Of a stretch of 12,784 bases of DNA, positions 6,448 through 12,765 are shown in pieces; within the stretch, counting starts at the first letter, position 1, and every line of letters begins with the position of its first letter. The position numbers and the translations under genes are program-made. The stretch lies in assembly GCA_900547745.1 (NCBI GenBank), contig URHT01000042.1:1-12784 (forward strand). Direction: 5' to 3'. Below the pieces are notes generated by a model, which saw only the letters and a program-made list of their open reading frames with translations, ran no database searches and was not told the DNA's origin. The DNA comes from an uncultured Eubacteriales bacterium (GTDB lineage Bacteria > Bacillota > Clostridia > Oscillospirales > Oscillospiraceae).

Positions 6448-6459
6448 GAACTAATGTTT
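6448..6459 (+). promoter_or_regulatory. LexA (SOS) box on the ruvCAB start point
   Basis: GAACTAATGTTT matches the Firmicutes LexA/DinR core GAAC-N4-GTTY at all defined positions. It lies one base after the -10, covering the predicted start point, where a bound repressor would block initiation. The outer consensus bases (C before, G after) are not matched. ruv genes are known SOS targets in many bacteria. Confidence 0.65.
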
Positions 6460-6477
6460 AAGAGGCGGAGGAAAACC

Positions 6478-6990
6478 ATGCGCATTTTGGGCATCGATCC
6501 CGGCGTGGCCATCGTGGGCTTCGGACTGATCGAATCGGAGCGCGGCGCCGTGCGGATGCTGCAGTACGGCGCGGTCAATACGTCCGCAGGGATGCCGCTG
6601 GCCACCCGTCTGGTGCAGATCGAGCAGGATCTGACCCAGCTGATCCAGCAGTTCAAGCCGGATGAGATCGCCATCGAGGAGCTGTTTTTCAGCAAGAATA
6701 TCACCACTGGCATCGCCGTGGCTCACGGGCGCGGCGTGATCCTCTGTACGGCGGAGAAGTTGGGTGTGCCCATCTATGAGTACACGCCCATGCAGGTCAA
6801 GCAAGCGGTGGTGGGCTACGGTCTGGCGGAGAAAAAGCAGGTCATGGACATGACGCGGCGGCTGCTGAAGCTCAGCGCCGTGCCTCGTCCCGACGACGCT
6901 GCGGACGCGCTGGCCATCGCCATCTGCCACGCCCGCAGCGCCACCAGTCTGCTGCGGCGCAAGGACCCCAACGTGAAGGAGACAGTCTGA
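6478..6990 (+). CDS. ruvC: Holliday-junction resolvase RuvC
   Basis: A 170-residue dimeric, Mg2+-dependent endonuclease that cuts Holliday junctions symmetrically during recombinational repair. The RNase H-like fold is marked by RILGIDPG (2–9; Asp7) and AIEELFF (65–71; Glu67). The C-terminal RPDDAADALA (137–146) carries the last two metal ligands, Asp140 and Asp143. These correspond to Asp7, Glu66, Asp138 and Asp141 of Escherichia coli. ATG 6478 is chosen because GGCGGAGG (6464–6471) precedes it and the protein then begins at the conserved MRILGIDPG; the open frame extends upstream only through the promoter and terminator. First gene of the ruvCAB operon, with one base between it and ruvA. 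Confidence 0.97.
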   Translation: MRILGIDPGVAIVGFGLIESERGAVRMLQYGAVNTSAGMPLATRLVQIEQDLTQLIQQFKPDEIAIEELFFSKNITTGIAVAHGRGVILCTAEKLGVPIYEYTPMQVKQAVVGYGLAEKKQVMDMTRRLLKLSAVPRPDDAADALAIAICHARSATSLLRRKDPNVKETV

Positions 6991-6991
6991 T

Positions 6992-7591
6992 ATGTTTTAC
7001 TATGTCAACGGTACTGTGGCGGAGCTGGAGGCTGGTCTGGCCGTAATCGATTGCGGCGGTGTGGGATATGCCTGCGCCACCACAAACTACACACTCTCCC
7101 AGCTGAAAAAGGGGGAGCGCGCCAAGCTCTACACCTATCTGAACGTCCGGGAGGACGCCATGGAGCTGTTCGGCTTTGCCAGCCAGAGCGAGCTGCGCAG
7201 CTTCAAAATGCTCATCGGTGTGTCCGGCGTGGGGCCCAAGGCGGCGCTGTCCATCCTGTCGTCCACCACGCCCCAGCAGCTTGCTATGGCGGTGGTGATG
7301 GGCGACGAAAAGGCGCTGACCGCCGCGCCGGGCATCGGCAAGAAGATCGCCCAGCGCATCATTCTGGAGCTGAAGGACAAGCTGGCCAAGGAGCAGGGCA
7401 GCTTCGACGCAGGCAGCGGCGTGTCGGTGCCGCTGCCTGTCCAGAACAGCAAGTCCGGCGAAGCCGCCGCCGCATTGGCGGTGCTGGGCTACGGCAGTCA
7501 GGAGATCGCCGCCGCCCTGAAGGGCATCGACATGGACGCGCTGCCGCTGGAGGAGATCATCCGCCAGTCACTGAAAAAAATGGTAAAGTAG
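6992..7591 (+). CDS. ruvA: Holliday-junction branch-migration protein RuvA
   Basis: A 199-residue protein that binds four-way junctions as a tetramer and loads the RuvB motor. The N-terminal OB-fold (about 1–63) starts MFYYVNGTV and contains NVREDAMELFGF. Two helix-hairpin-helix motifs follow: LIGVSGVGPKAAL (74–86) and LTAAPGIGKKIAQRI (108–122). After a flexible linker (about 135–155), the C-terminal UBA-like RuvB-binding domain (about 156–199) contains AALAVLGYGSQEIAAAL. The start lies one base after the ruvC stop, with GAAGGAGA (6975–6982) as ribosome site inside the end of ruvC, so translation is probably coupled. Confidence 0.97.
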   Translation: MFYYVNGTVAELEAGLAVIDCGGVGYACATTNYTLSQLKKGERAKLYTYLNVREDAMELFGFASQSELRSFKMLIGVSGVGPKAALSILSSTTPQQLAMAVVMGDEKALTAAPGIGKKIAQRIILELKDKLAKEQGSFDAGSGVSVPLPVQNSKSGEAAAALAVLGYGSQEIAAALKGIDMDALPLEEIIRQSLKKMVK

Positions 7592-7604
7592 GGGAGGGGA
7601 CAGC

Positions 7605-8645
7605 ATGAGCATCGACTTTGGCGCAGATATCTACGAGGAACCCATCGTCGCCAAGACGTTTCTGAACGAGGATGCCGGTGAGACATCTCTCCGTCCCCGC
7701 ACACTGGCGGAATATATCGGGCAGGAGAAGGCCAAGCAGAACCTGTCCATTTTCATCGAGGCCGCCCGCCGCCGCACGGAGGCTCTGGATCATGTGCTGC
7801 TCCACGGCCCTCCGGGTTTGGGAAAGACCACGCTGGCCGGTATCATCGCTCGGGAGATGGGCGTCAATATCCGCATCACCTCCGGCCCGGCCATCGAGAA
7901 GCCCGGCGATCTGGCGGCGCTGCTGACAAACCTCAATGAGAACGACATCCTGTTCGTAGACGAGATCCACCGCCTGAACCGGTCTGTGGAGGAGATCCTG
8001 TATCCGGCCATGGAGGATTACGCCATCGACATCATCATTGGTAAAGGCCCCTCCGCCAATTCCATCCGGCTGGATCTGCCGCGCTTCACGCTGATCGGCG
8101 CCACCACCCGGGCAGGCTCCCTGTCCGCGCCGCTGCGCGACCGCTTCGGCGTCACCCTGCGGCTGGAGCTGTACACCCCGGAGGAGTTGGCCACCATCGT
8201 CAAGCGCAGTGCCGGCATCCTCAACGTGGAGATCGAGCCGGAGGGCGCCATGGAGATCGCCCGCCGCTCCCGGGGTACGCCCCGTATCGCCAACCGGATG
8301 CTTCGCCGTGTCCGGGATTTTGCGCAGGTGGTAGCCGATGGTGTCATCACCCGCAAGGTGGCCGACGAGGCCCTGCTGGCGCTGGAGGTGGACTATCTGG
8401 GTTTGGATCAGGTGGATCGCCGCATGCTCCGCGCCATCATCGAGAACTACGGCGGCGGCCCGGTGGGACTCGAGACGCTGGCCGCCACCATTGGCGAGGA
8501 ATCCGTCACGCTGGAGGATGTGTACGAGCCGTATCTGATGCAGCTCGGCTTCCTGACCCGCACCCCCCGCGGCCGCTGCGTCACCCGGAAGGCCTACGAG
8601 CACCTGCACATCAGCAGTCCGGAGCCGGTGCAACTCTCTTTATAA
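7605..8645 (+). CDS. ruvB: Holliday-junction branch-migration ATPase RuvB
   Basis: A 346-residue AAA+ hexameric motor that, with RuvA, drives branch migration. Family signatures are TLAEYIGQEKAK (33–44), Walker A GPPGLGKTT (68–76), Walker B ILFVDEIH (115–122), the sensor 1/arginine-finger stretch GATTRAG (165–171) and LRDRFG (177–182). The sensor 2 region SRGTPRIANRMLRR comes after the lid. The C-terminal winged helix binds DNA and has GGGPVGLETLA and the conserved RTPRGR. GGGGAGGGGA (7591–7600) precedes ATG 7605. The gap to ruvA is 13 bases. No clear terminator follows, so read-through into the downstream sigma gene is possible. Confidence 0.97.
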   Translation: MSIDFGADIYEEPIVAKTFLNEDAGETSLRPRTLAEYIGQEKAKQNLSIFIEAARRRTEALDHVLLHGPPGLGKTTLAGIIAREMGVNIRITSGPAIEKPGDLAALLTNLNENDILFVDEIHRLNRSVEEILYPAMEDYAIDIIIGKGPSANSIRLDLPRFTLIGATTRAGSLSAPLRDRFGVTLRLELYTPEELATIVKRSAGILNVEIEPEGAMEIARRSRGTPRIANRMLRRVRDFAQVVADGVITRKVADEALLALEVDYLGLDQVDRRMLRAIIENYGGGPVGLETLAATIGEESVTLEDVYEPYLMQLGFLTRTPRGRCVTRKAYEHLHISSPEPVQLSL

Positions 8646-8715
8646 ACATCGAATCGCCAAAAGAGAAGAAGCAATACGTCATATCGACGGCAATGACCAT
8701 CGAATTTGGGTTATT

Positions 8716-8745
8716 TTTGACAAACTTTACGCAATTGCTTGACAA
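8716..8745 (-). promoter_or_regulatory. Pair of Spo0A-box-like sites before the sigma gene
   Basis: On the minus strand, 8716–8723 reads TTGTCAAA, a full match to the Spo0A box TTGTCRAA. 8738–8745 reads TTGTCAAG, seven of eight. The sites have the same orientation, are 22 bases apart (about two helical turns), and the second overlaps the -35. Part of the match is forced, because TTGACA is itself a -35 hexamer; the upstream copy has no matching -10. Confidence 0.4.
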
Positions 8746-8768
8746 CTTCTTTTGTAAAAAGGTATAAT
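8739..8768 (+). promoter_or_regulatory. Consensus promoter for the sigma gene
   Basis: Perfect -35 TTGACA (8739–8744), an 18-base spacer and perfect -10 TATAAT (8763–8768). The -10 ends five bases before ATG 8774, so transcription should begin at or within the start codon. Confidence 0.85.
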
Positions 8769-8773
8769 GCACT

Positions 8774-9397
8774 ATGGTAAATGATACACGGGCAGATTAT
8801 AACCATCTGATGACAGAGGGCGACGAGGCGTTGTGCGCATCCGTCCGGGCGGGGAACCGTCTGGCGGAGGAGGTGCTGGCCGCGCGCTATCACCGGCTGG
8901 TACGCAGCTGCGCCCGTCCGTACTTTCTGGCGGGGGGCGACAGTGAGGATCTGCTGCAGGAGGGTATGTTCGGCCTTATCAAGGCCATCCGGGAATATGA
9001 GCCGGGACATGGCGCCTCGTTCTATACCTTTGCCGAGACATGCATCCGCCGCCGGCTGTACTCTGTTCTGAGGTCCGCCGCCTCCGGCAAGCATGCACCG
9101 CTGAACCACGCGGTTCCACTTGATCCCTCATTCTTTGACGCGAATCTCTCTTTTGCCAATGCCGATCCGGAGGGGCTCCTGATCGACAGAGAAAAAGCTG
9201 CCAGTCTGTTGGAAAACGCCCGCAAGCTGTTGTCCGAATTCGAGGTAAAGATTTTAGGGTATTATTTAGAAGGTCTCACCTGCCGTGAGATCGCAGAGAC
9301 TGTTGGCAAGTCCCCCAAATCGGTGGACAACGCTGTGCAGCGCATACGCCGCAAAATAGCGCGGCAACTTTTATCCGGCGATATCAGCAACGGCTGA
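8774..9397 (+). CDS. sigH: SigH-like sporulation/transition-phase RNA polymerase sigma factor
   Basis: A 207-residue sigma-70 family protein. Region 2 spans about 34–101 and contains RSCARPYFLAGGDSEDLLQEG (44–64, core-binding), followed by the -10-recognising part. SGKHAPLN (104–111) corresponds to the RQKHIPLN of Bacillus SigH, and the spacing of these blocks supports a SigH assignment over an ECF factor. Region 4 (about 146–199) has the helix-turn-helix LTCREIAETVGKSPKSVDNAVQR (168–190). ATG 8774 is the most upstream possible start, because an in-frame TAA lies inside the -10. The next ATG (8810) also has no ribosome site, so the message appears leaderless or nearly so. SigH directs early sporulation and competence genes in relatives. 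A zinc-ribbon gene follows at 36 bases. Another SigH-related factor is possible. Confidence 0.75.
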   Translation: MVNDTRADYNHLMTEGDEALCASVRAGNRLAEEVLAARYHRLVRSCARPYFLAGGDSEDLLQEGMFGLIKAIREYEPGHGASFYTFAETCIRRRLYSVLRSAASGKHAPLNHAVPLDPSFFDANLSFANADPEGLLIDREKAASLLENARKLLSEFEVKILGYYLEGLTCREIAETVGKSPKSVDNAVQRIRRKIARQLLSGDISNG

Positions 9398-9433
9398 GCG
9401 CAATATATTTTTTCTCAAAGAGAGGGTAAAATC

Positions 9434-9712
9434 ATGTACGAAGACAAGACTTTAGTGTGCAAAGAGTGTGGCAACGAGTTCGTGTTCACCGCCGGTGAGC
9501 AGGAGTTCTATGCCGAGCGTGGCTTCCAGAACGAGCCCCAGCGCTGCAAGGCCTGCCGCGATGCTCGCAAGAACGCCGCCCGCGGTCCCCGTGAGTACTT
9601 CACCGCTGTCTGCGCTAAGTGCGGCGGCGAGGCCAAGGTGCCCTTCGAGCCCAAGAGCGATCGTCCCGTTTACTGCAGCGCCTGCTTCGCTGAGATGCGC
9701 GAGAACGGCTGA
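9434..9712 (+). CDS. Small zinc-ribbon protein with four CxxC pairs
   Basis: A 92-residue cytosolic protein of two probable zinc ribbons. The first uses Cys9/Cys12 (VCKECGNEF) and Cys38/Cys41 (RCKACR); it resembles the zf-trcl 'probable zinc-ribbon' family. The second uses Cys60/Cys63 (CAKCGG) and Cys81/Cys84 (CSAC). Between the pairs are EFYAERGFQNEPQRC, typical of the first family, and VPFEPKSDRPVYC, typical of the second. AGAGAGGG stands about eight bases before the ATG. The gene is 36 bases behind the sigma factor with no terminator between, so they are probably co-transcribed. Codon use is strongly biased to common codons, hinting at good expression. No enzymatic motif is present. Nucleic-acid or protein binding is a reasonable guess; the function is unknown. 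Confidence 0.8.
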   Translation: MYEDKTLVCKECGNEFVFTAGEQEFYAERGFQNEPQRCKACRDARKNAARGPREYFTAVCAKCGGEAKVPFEPKSDRPVYCSACFAEMRENG

Positions 9713-9743
9713 GTTATTCTGCACACTATCGATCATGATATGA

Positions 9744-9780
9744 AAAGGATACGCGCCAGAAGGCGCGTATCCTTTCTTTT
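9744..9780 (+). terminator. Intrinsic terminator after the zinc-ribbon gene
   Basis: AAAGGATACGCGCC (9744–9757) pairs perfectly with GGCGCGTATCCTTT (9762–9775) across an AGAA tetraloop: 14 pairs. The stem is followed by CTTTTCTT. It separates the sigma/zinc-ribbon unit from the DUF1858 gene. Confidence 0.93.
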
Positions 9781-9795
9781 CTTCCAAAAATCCTG

Positions 9796-9829
9796 TTGAA
9801 ACCTACGGGATATTGGGGTATACTATACC
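9796..9829 (+). promoter_or_regulatory. Promoter of the DUF1858 gene with a 13-base palindrome over the -10
   Basis: -35 TTGAAA (9796–9801), a 17-base spacer and -10 TATACT (9819–9824). GGTATA-C-TATACC (9817–9829) is a perfect inverted repeat centred on 9823 and covers the whole -10, a placement suited to a dimeric repressor. The start point is expected near 9831. GGAGG (9843–9847) is the ribosome site. Confidence 0.7.
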
Positions 9830-9856
9830 TACAACTATCATACGGAGGTTATTCAC

Positions 9857-10069
9857 ATGATCGAGATCACGAAAGACACCATTATCGGTGATATTCTGGA
9901 TGTTGCCCCCCAGACGGCGCCCATCTTCCTGTCCATCGGCATGCACTGTCTGGGCTGCCCTTCCTCCCGCGGCGAAACGGTGGAGGAGGCCTGCGCCGTC
10001 CACGGCATTGACGTGGACAAGCTGTTGGCCGTCGTCAACGAGGAAGCCAACAAGCCTGTCGCGGAATAA
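9857..10069 (+). CDS. DUF1858 hybrid-cluster-associated redox-disulfide domain protein
   Basis: A 70-residue protein made of one DUF1858 domain. It opens with the typical ITKDTIIGDILDVAPQTAPIF (4–24), then GMHCLGCPSSRGETVEEAC (28–46) with the Cys31–Cys34 pair and Cys46, and ends in a helix. The family (TIGR03980 when alone) is named for its association with hybrid-cluster proteins and is presumed to act in thiol or metal redox chemistry; its precise role is not established. No hybrid-cluster gene is in the window. GGAGG lies nine bases before the ATG. It has its own promoter and is followed by a stable hairpin 11 bases after the stop, before trmK. Confidence 0.88.
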   Translation: MIEITKDTIIGDILDVAPQTAPIFLSIGMHCLGCPSSRGETVEEACAVHGIDVDKLLAVVNEEANKPVAE

Positions 10070-10079
10070 ACAGAAGAGC

Positions 10080-10107
10080 CGCCACGCATACGGCTGTATG
10101 CGTGGCG
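10080..10107 (+). terminator. Hairpin between the DUF1858 gene and trmK
   Basis: CGCCACGCATAC (10080–10091) pairs with GTATGCGTGGCG (10096–10107) over the loop GGCT: 12 pairs. The following CTTTCTGTG is a poor U-run, so it probably attenuates rather than stops transcription into trmK. It could also protect the 3' end of the short DUF1858 message. Confidence 0.6.
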
Positions 10108-10129
10108 CTTTCTGTGCTGAGGGAGAGAA

Positions 10130-10825
10130 ATGGAACATAAGCAACTGGCCCTGCAGCCCCGCCTGCACATGCTGGCCCGGCTGGTGCCGGAGGACTGCCG
10201 TCTGACGGATGTGGGCACCGACCACGGCTACCTGCCGGTATCGCTGCTGCAGCAGGGGCGGATACTTTCCGCCATCGCCTCCGACATAGGCGCGGAGCCG
10301 CTGGAGCACGCTCGCCGCACGGCGATGCAGTACGGCGTGACGGACATCGACTTCCGCCTTTGCCCCGGTCTGTCCGCCATCGCGCCGGAGGAGACGGATG
10401 TCATCGTCATCGCCGGCATGGGCGGCGAGACGATCATCGCTATTCTGCAGGCGGCCCCATGGACAAAGGACGGGCGGCACACGCTGCTGCTTCAGCCTAT
10501 GACAAAGGCCGCAGACCTGCGCCATTGGCTGGCTGACAATGGATATACCTTTACAGGCGAACATCTGGTGGAGGACAAGGGCCGTCTCTATCCTATCCTG
10601 ATAGTAACAGGCGGCACCCACCGTCCACTGACCGAAGCGGAGGCCCTGTGCGGCGTCCTGTTGGCGGACGACCCGCTGTACGACGCCTGTTTGTCGGAGC
10701 ATGCGGCTAAGCTGCGCCGCTCGGCGGAGGGGCTGCGCCGCAGCAGCAACCCGGATGCCGCCGCGCAGGCGGCACATATGGACGCGCTGGCGGAGGAACT
10801 GGAGCAAAAGAGGTGTAAAGTATGA
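10130..10825 (+). CDS. trmK: tRNA (adenine-22-N1)-methyltransferase TrmK
   Basis: A 231-residue SAM-dependent class I methyltransferase expected to make m1A22 in tRNA. The SAM-binding motif is LTDVGTDHGYLP (25–36). The acidic end of strand 2 is in ASDI (50–53). The family's catalytic-site loop is VIVIAGMGGETI (91–102), and LLLQPM (119–124) follows. The C-terminal part (about 175–231) is a helical, charged segment (LRRSAEGLRR ... LAEELEQKR) that matches the coiled-coil domain of TrmK. GAGGGAGAG precedes ATG 10130. Its ATGA overlaps the start of the Nif3-like gene, an association that is widely conserved in Firmicutes (yqfN–yqfO). Confidence 0.92.
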   Translation: MEHKQLALQPRLHMLARLVPEDCRLTDVGTDHGYLPVSLLQQGRILSAIASDIGAEPLEHARRTAMQYGVTDIDFRLCPGLSAIAPEETDVIVIAGMGGETIIAILQAAPWTKDGRHTLLLQPMTKAADLRHWLADNGYTFTGEHLVEDKGRLYPILIVTGGTHRPLTEAEALCGVLLADDPLYDACLSEHAAKLRRSAEGLRRSSNPDAAAQAAHMDALAEELEQKRCKV

Positions 10826-11607
10826 TAACCGTACAGCAAGTGGAGCAGAAGCTCTTTGATTGGGCGCCCCGCCAGATGGCGGAGAGCTGGGACAATGTGG
10901 GACAGCTGGTGGGTGACCCCGGCAGGGAGGTGCACCGCGTGCTGGTGTCGTTGGATATCACGGAACCGGTGGTGCAGGAGGCCGTGGAAGGCGGGTTCGA
11001 TCTCATCGTGTCACACCACCCGGTGATGAACTGTACATGGCACCCCGTTCAGACCCTGCGTACCGACGACCGGCAGGGCCGCATCCTGACGAAGATGGCG
11101 GAAAACCGCATCTCCGCCATCTGCATGCATACCAATCTGGACGCGGCGGACGGCGGCGTCAACGATGTGCTGGCCGAAAAACTGGGGCTTACGCAGCTCT
11201 CCCCGTTGACGGAAGAAAAAATCGGGCGGATCGGCACGTTAAAATGCGAAATACCCCTTGTGGAGTTCACCCGTTTTGTGATAGAATCTTTAGGATGCAA
11301 TGGTCTTCGGTATACGGACTGCGGCAAGCCCGTTCACCGCGTGGCGGTGGGCGGCGGCGCCTGCGGCGACTATATCCCCAAGGCCATCGCCGCCGGCTGC
11401 GACACCTTTGTAACCTCCGACCTGCGGTACCATGATTTTCTGGATACCACGGCGCTGAACCTCATCGACGCGGGGCATTTCCCCACGGAGGATGTGATCT
11501 GCGTCCCGCTGGCCGATTATCTGCAAAAGGTGTTCCCCGCAGCCACTGTTATAAAAACGACCGCGCACAGCAGCGAGGTCATCCAATACTGCATAAAGGA
11601 GAAGTAA
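10822..11607 (+). CDS. Nif3-like dinuclear metal-centre protein (YqfO/YbgI family, DUF34)
   Basis: A 261-residue protein. Metal ligands of the family are visible: DLIVSHHPVM (60–69; His65, His66), CMHTNLDAADGGVND (101–115; Asp107), TSDLRYHDF (198–206) and IDAGHFPTE (215–223; His219, Glu223). ESWDNVGQLVGD (21–32) is the usual N-terminal signature. The length matches the compact form (YbgI type) rather than the about 370-residue form of Bacillus YqfO with an inserted domain. Members form hexameric rings with two metals per subunit. Reported roles include GTP cyclohydrolase-like or hydrolase activity, but none is settled. The start codon overlaps the trmK stop (ATGA), indicating translational coupling. 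Confidence 0.92.
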   Translation: MITVQQVEQKLFDWAPRQMAESWDNVGQLVGDPGREVHRVLVSLDITEPVVQEAVEGGFDLIVSHHPVMNCTWHPVQTLRTDDRQGRILTKMAENRISAICMHTNLDAADGGVNDVLAEKLGLTQLSPLTEEKIGRIGTLKCEIPLVEFTRFVIESLGCNGLRYTDCGKPVHRVAVGGGACGDYIPKAIAAGCDTFVTSDLRYHDFLDTTALNLIDAGHFPTEDVICVPLADYLQKVFPAATVIKTTAHSSEVIQYCIKEK

Positions 11608-11610
11608 ACT

Positions 11611-12345
11611 ATGTCCGGACATTCCAAGTGGCACAATATCCAGAAGACCAAGGGCGCGGCTGACGCCAAGCGCTCCGCTGTCTTTACGAAGATCGCCAAG
11701 GAGATCATCGTGGCCGTCAAGCAGGGCGGCAGCGGTGACCCCGCCAACAACTCCCGTCTGGCCACCGTGGTGGCCAAGGCCAAGGCGGCCAATATGCCCA
11801 ACGACAACATCAAGCGCACCATCGACAAGGCGCTGGGCTCCGGCAATACCGACAACTACGAGGCTGTCACCTACGAGGGCTACGGCCCCTGCGGTATCGC
11901 CGTCATCGTGGAGGCACTGACCGACAACCGCCAGCGCACCGCCCCGGAGATCCGCCACTACTTCGACAAGTTCGGCAAGGGCATGGGCGCGCAGGGCTGC
12001 GTCAGTTGGTCTTTCGACCGCAAGGGCGTTATCGTCATCAACAATGAGGACGAGGAGCTGGACGAGGATACCGTCATGATGGATGCGCTGGACGCCGGCG
12101 CCGAGGACATGGAGGCCGACGGCCCCGTGTTCGAGGTCACCACCGACCCAGACAGCTTCAACGACGTGGTGAAGGCGCTGGAGGAGAAGGGCTACACCTT
12201 CGAGAGCGCCGAGATCGAGATGGTGCCCCAGAACTACATCACCATGACCAACGAGGATGACGTCCGCAGCATGACGAAGCTGCTGGACATGCTGGATGAC
12301 AACGAGGATGTCCAGAACGTCTGGCATAACTGGCAGCAGGATTGA
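11611..12345 (+). CDS. yebC: YebC/PmpR (TACO1) family protein
   Basis: A 244-residue cytosolic protein of the YebC/TACO1 family. It begins with the hallmark MSGHSKWHNIQKTKGAADAK and continues with KIAKEIIVAVKQGG, AKAANMPNDNIKRTI (about 58–72), YEGYGPCGIAVIVEALTDN (about 88–106) and FGKGMGAQGCVSW (about 124–136). Older annotation calls it a transcriptional regulator. More recent work links the family to rescue of ribosomes stalled on difficult peptides such as polyproline, so translation is the likelier site of action. AAAGGAG (11596–11602) precedes the ATG, which lies three bases after the Nif3-like stop, making it the last gene of the DUF1858/trmK unit. In many bacteria yebC neighbours ruvC; here it lies about 2.97 kb beyond ruvB. 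Confidence 0.95.
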   Translation: MSGHSKWHNIQKTKGAADAKRSAVFTKIAKEIIVAVKQGGSGDPANNSRLATVVAKAKAANMPNDNIKRTIDKALGSGNTDNYEAVTYEGYGPCGIAVIVEALTDNRQRTAPEIRHYFDKFGKGMGAQGCVSWSFDRKGVIVINNEDEELDEDTVMMDALDAGAEDMEADGPVFEVTTDPDSFNDVVKALEEKGYTFESAEIEMVPQNYITMTNEDDVRSMTKLLDMLDDNEDVQNVWHNWQQD

Positions 12346-12350
12346 TGGAA

Positions 12351-12367
12351 CTTTTCCTGCGGAAAAG
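12351..12367 (+). terminator. Possible weak terminator after yebC
   Basis: CTTTTCC (12351–12357) pairs with GGAAAAG (12361–12367) over a three-base loop, six bases after the yebC stop. The following AAGCTGATTTTC is a poor U-run. It may end the operon inefficiently. Confidence 0.35.
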
Positions 12368-12488
12368 AAGCTGATTTTCTGTAAAACAATGCATTTTCGG
12401 AACTGATTTTTTCTCGGTTGCGAAATACATCGATTGCGCTGTGATATACATTCCCCTTTGATTGCGACATACCAAAGGAGAAAATGAC

Positions 12489-12761
12489 ATGAAAATCAGC
12501 GCCGCTATCAGAGAATATTTGATTGAGATTGAGGTTAGGAAGTATACCCCGAAGACCATTCGCGGGTATCGGAATAGCCTCAATCTCTTTTTGCGCTTTT
12601 GTGAGCAGGAGGCGCACATCCAAGAGGTAGAGGAAATCAATTTGGCTGTGGTGCGGCAATTCAGCACGTTTATGAGCCAGAAGGGAAGAAAAGGCAGCTA
12701 TATCAACGGCCTCTTGAAAGTGTCGAAGTCGTTTATGAAATATATTGAAATACATGAATAA
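12489..12761 (+). CDS. Orphan N-terminal core-binding (SAM-like) domain of a tyrosine recombinase
   Basis: A 90-residue protein resembling only the N-terminal domain of phage-type integrases. Its stretches IREYLIEIEVRKYTPKTIRGY, LNLFLRFCEQE and INGLLKVSKSFMKYI follow the helical pattern seen at the start of XerD in this same window (HASANTLSSYIRDL). It then stops at TAA 12759–12761, where the catalytic domain would begin, so Arg, His and Tyr catalytic residues are all missing. AAAGGAG (12474–12480) stands eight bases before ATG 12489; the ATG at 12484 meets a stop after one codon. A hand count over 12481–12720 gives 110 G+C in 240 bases, about 46%, against 41 in 60 in a yebC sample (11881–11940), suggesting acquired DNA. 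It is either a truncated integrase or a free-standing DNA-binding domain. Confidence 0.65.
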   Translation: MKISAAIREYLIEIEVRKYTPKTIRGYRNSLNLFLRFCEQEAHIQEVEEINLAVVRQFSTFMSQKGRKGSYINGLLKVSKSFMKYIEIHE

Positions 12762-12765
12762 ATAT

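Noticed and set aside
6379..6477. N-terminal extension of RuvC by 33 residues from an upstream start
   Set aside because: It would translate the terminator, promoter and LexA box; the conserved protein begins at ATG 6478 with a good ribosome site.
12440..12450. Promoter for the orphan integrase domain (TTGCGA ... TATACA)
   Set aside because: The spacer between TTGCGA (12418–12423) and TATACA (12445–12450) is 21 bases, too long for a SigA promoter; no better pair was found.
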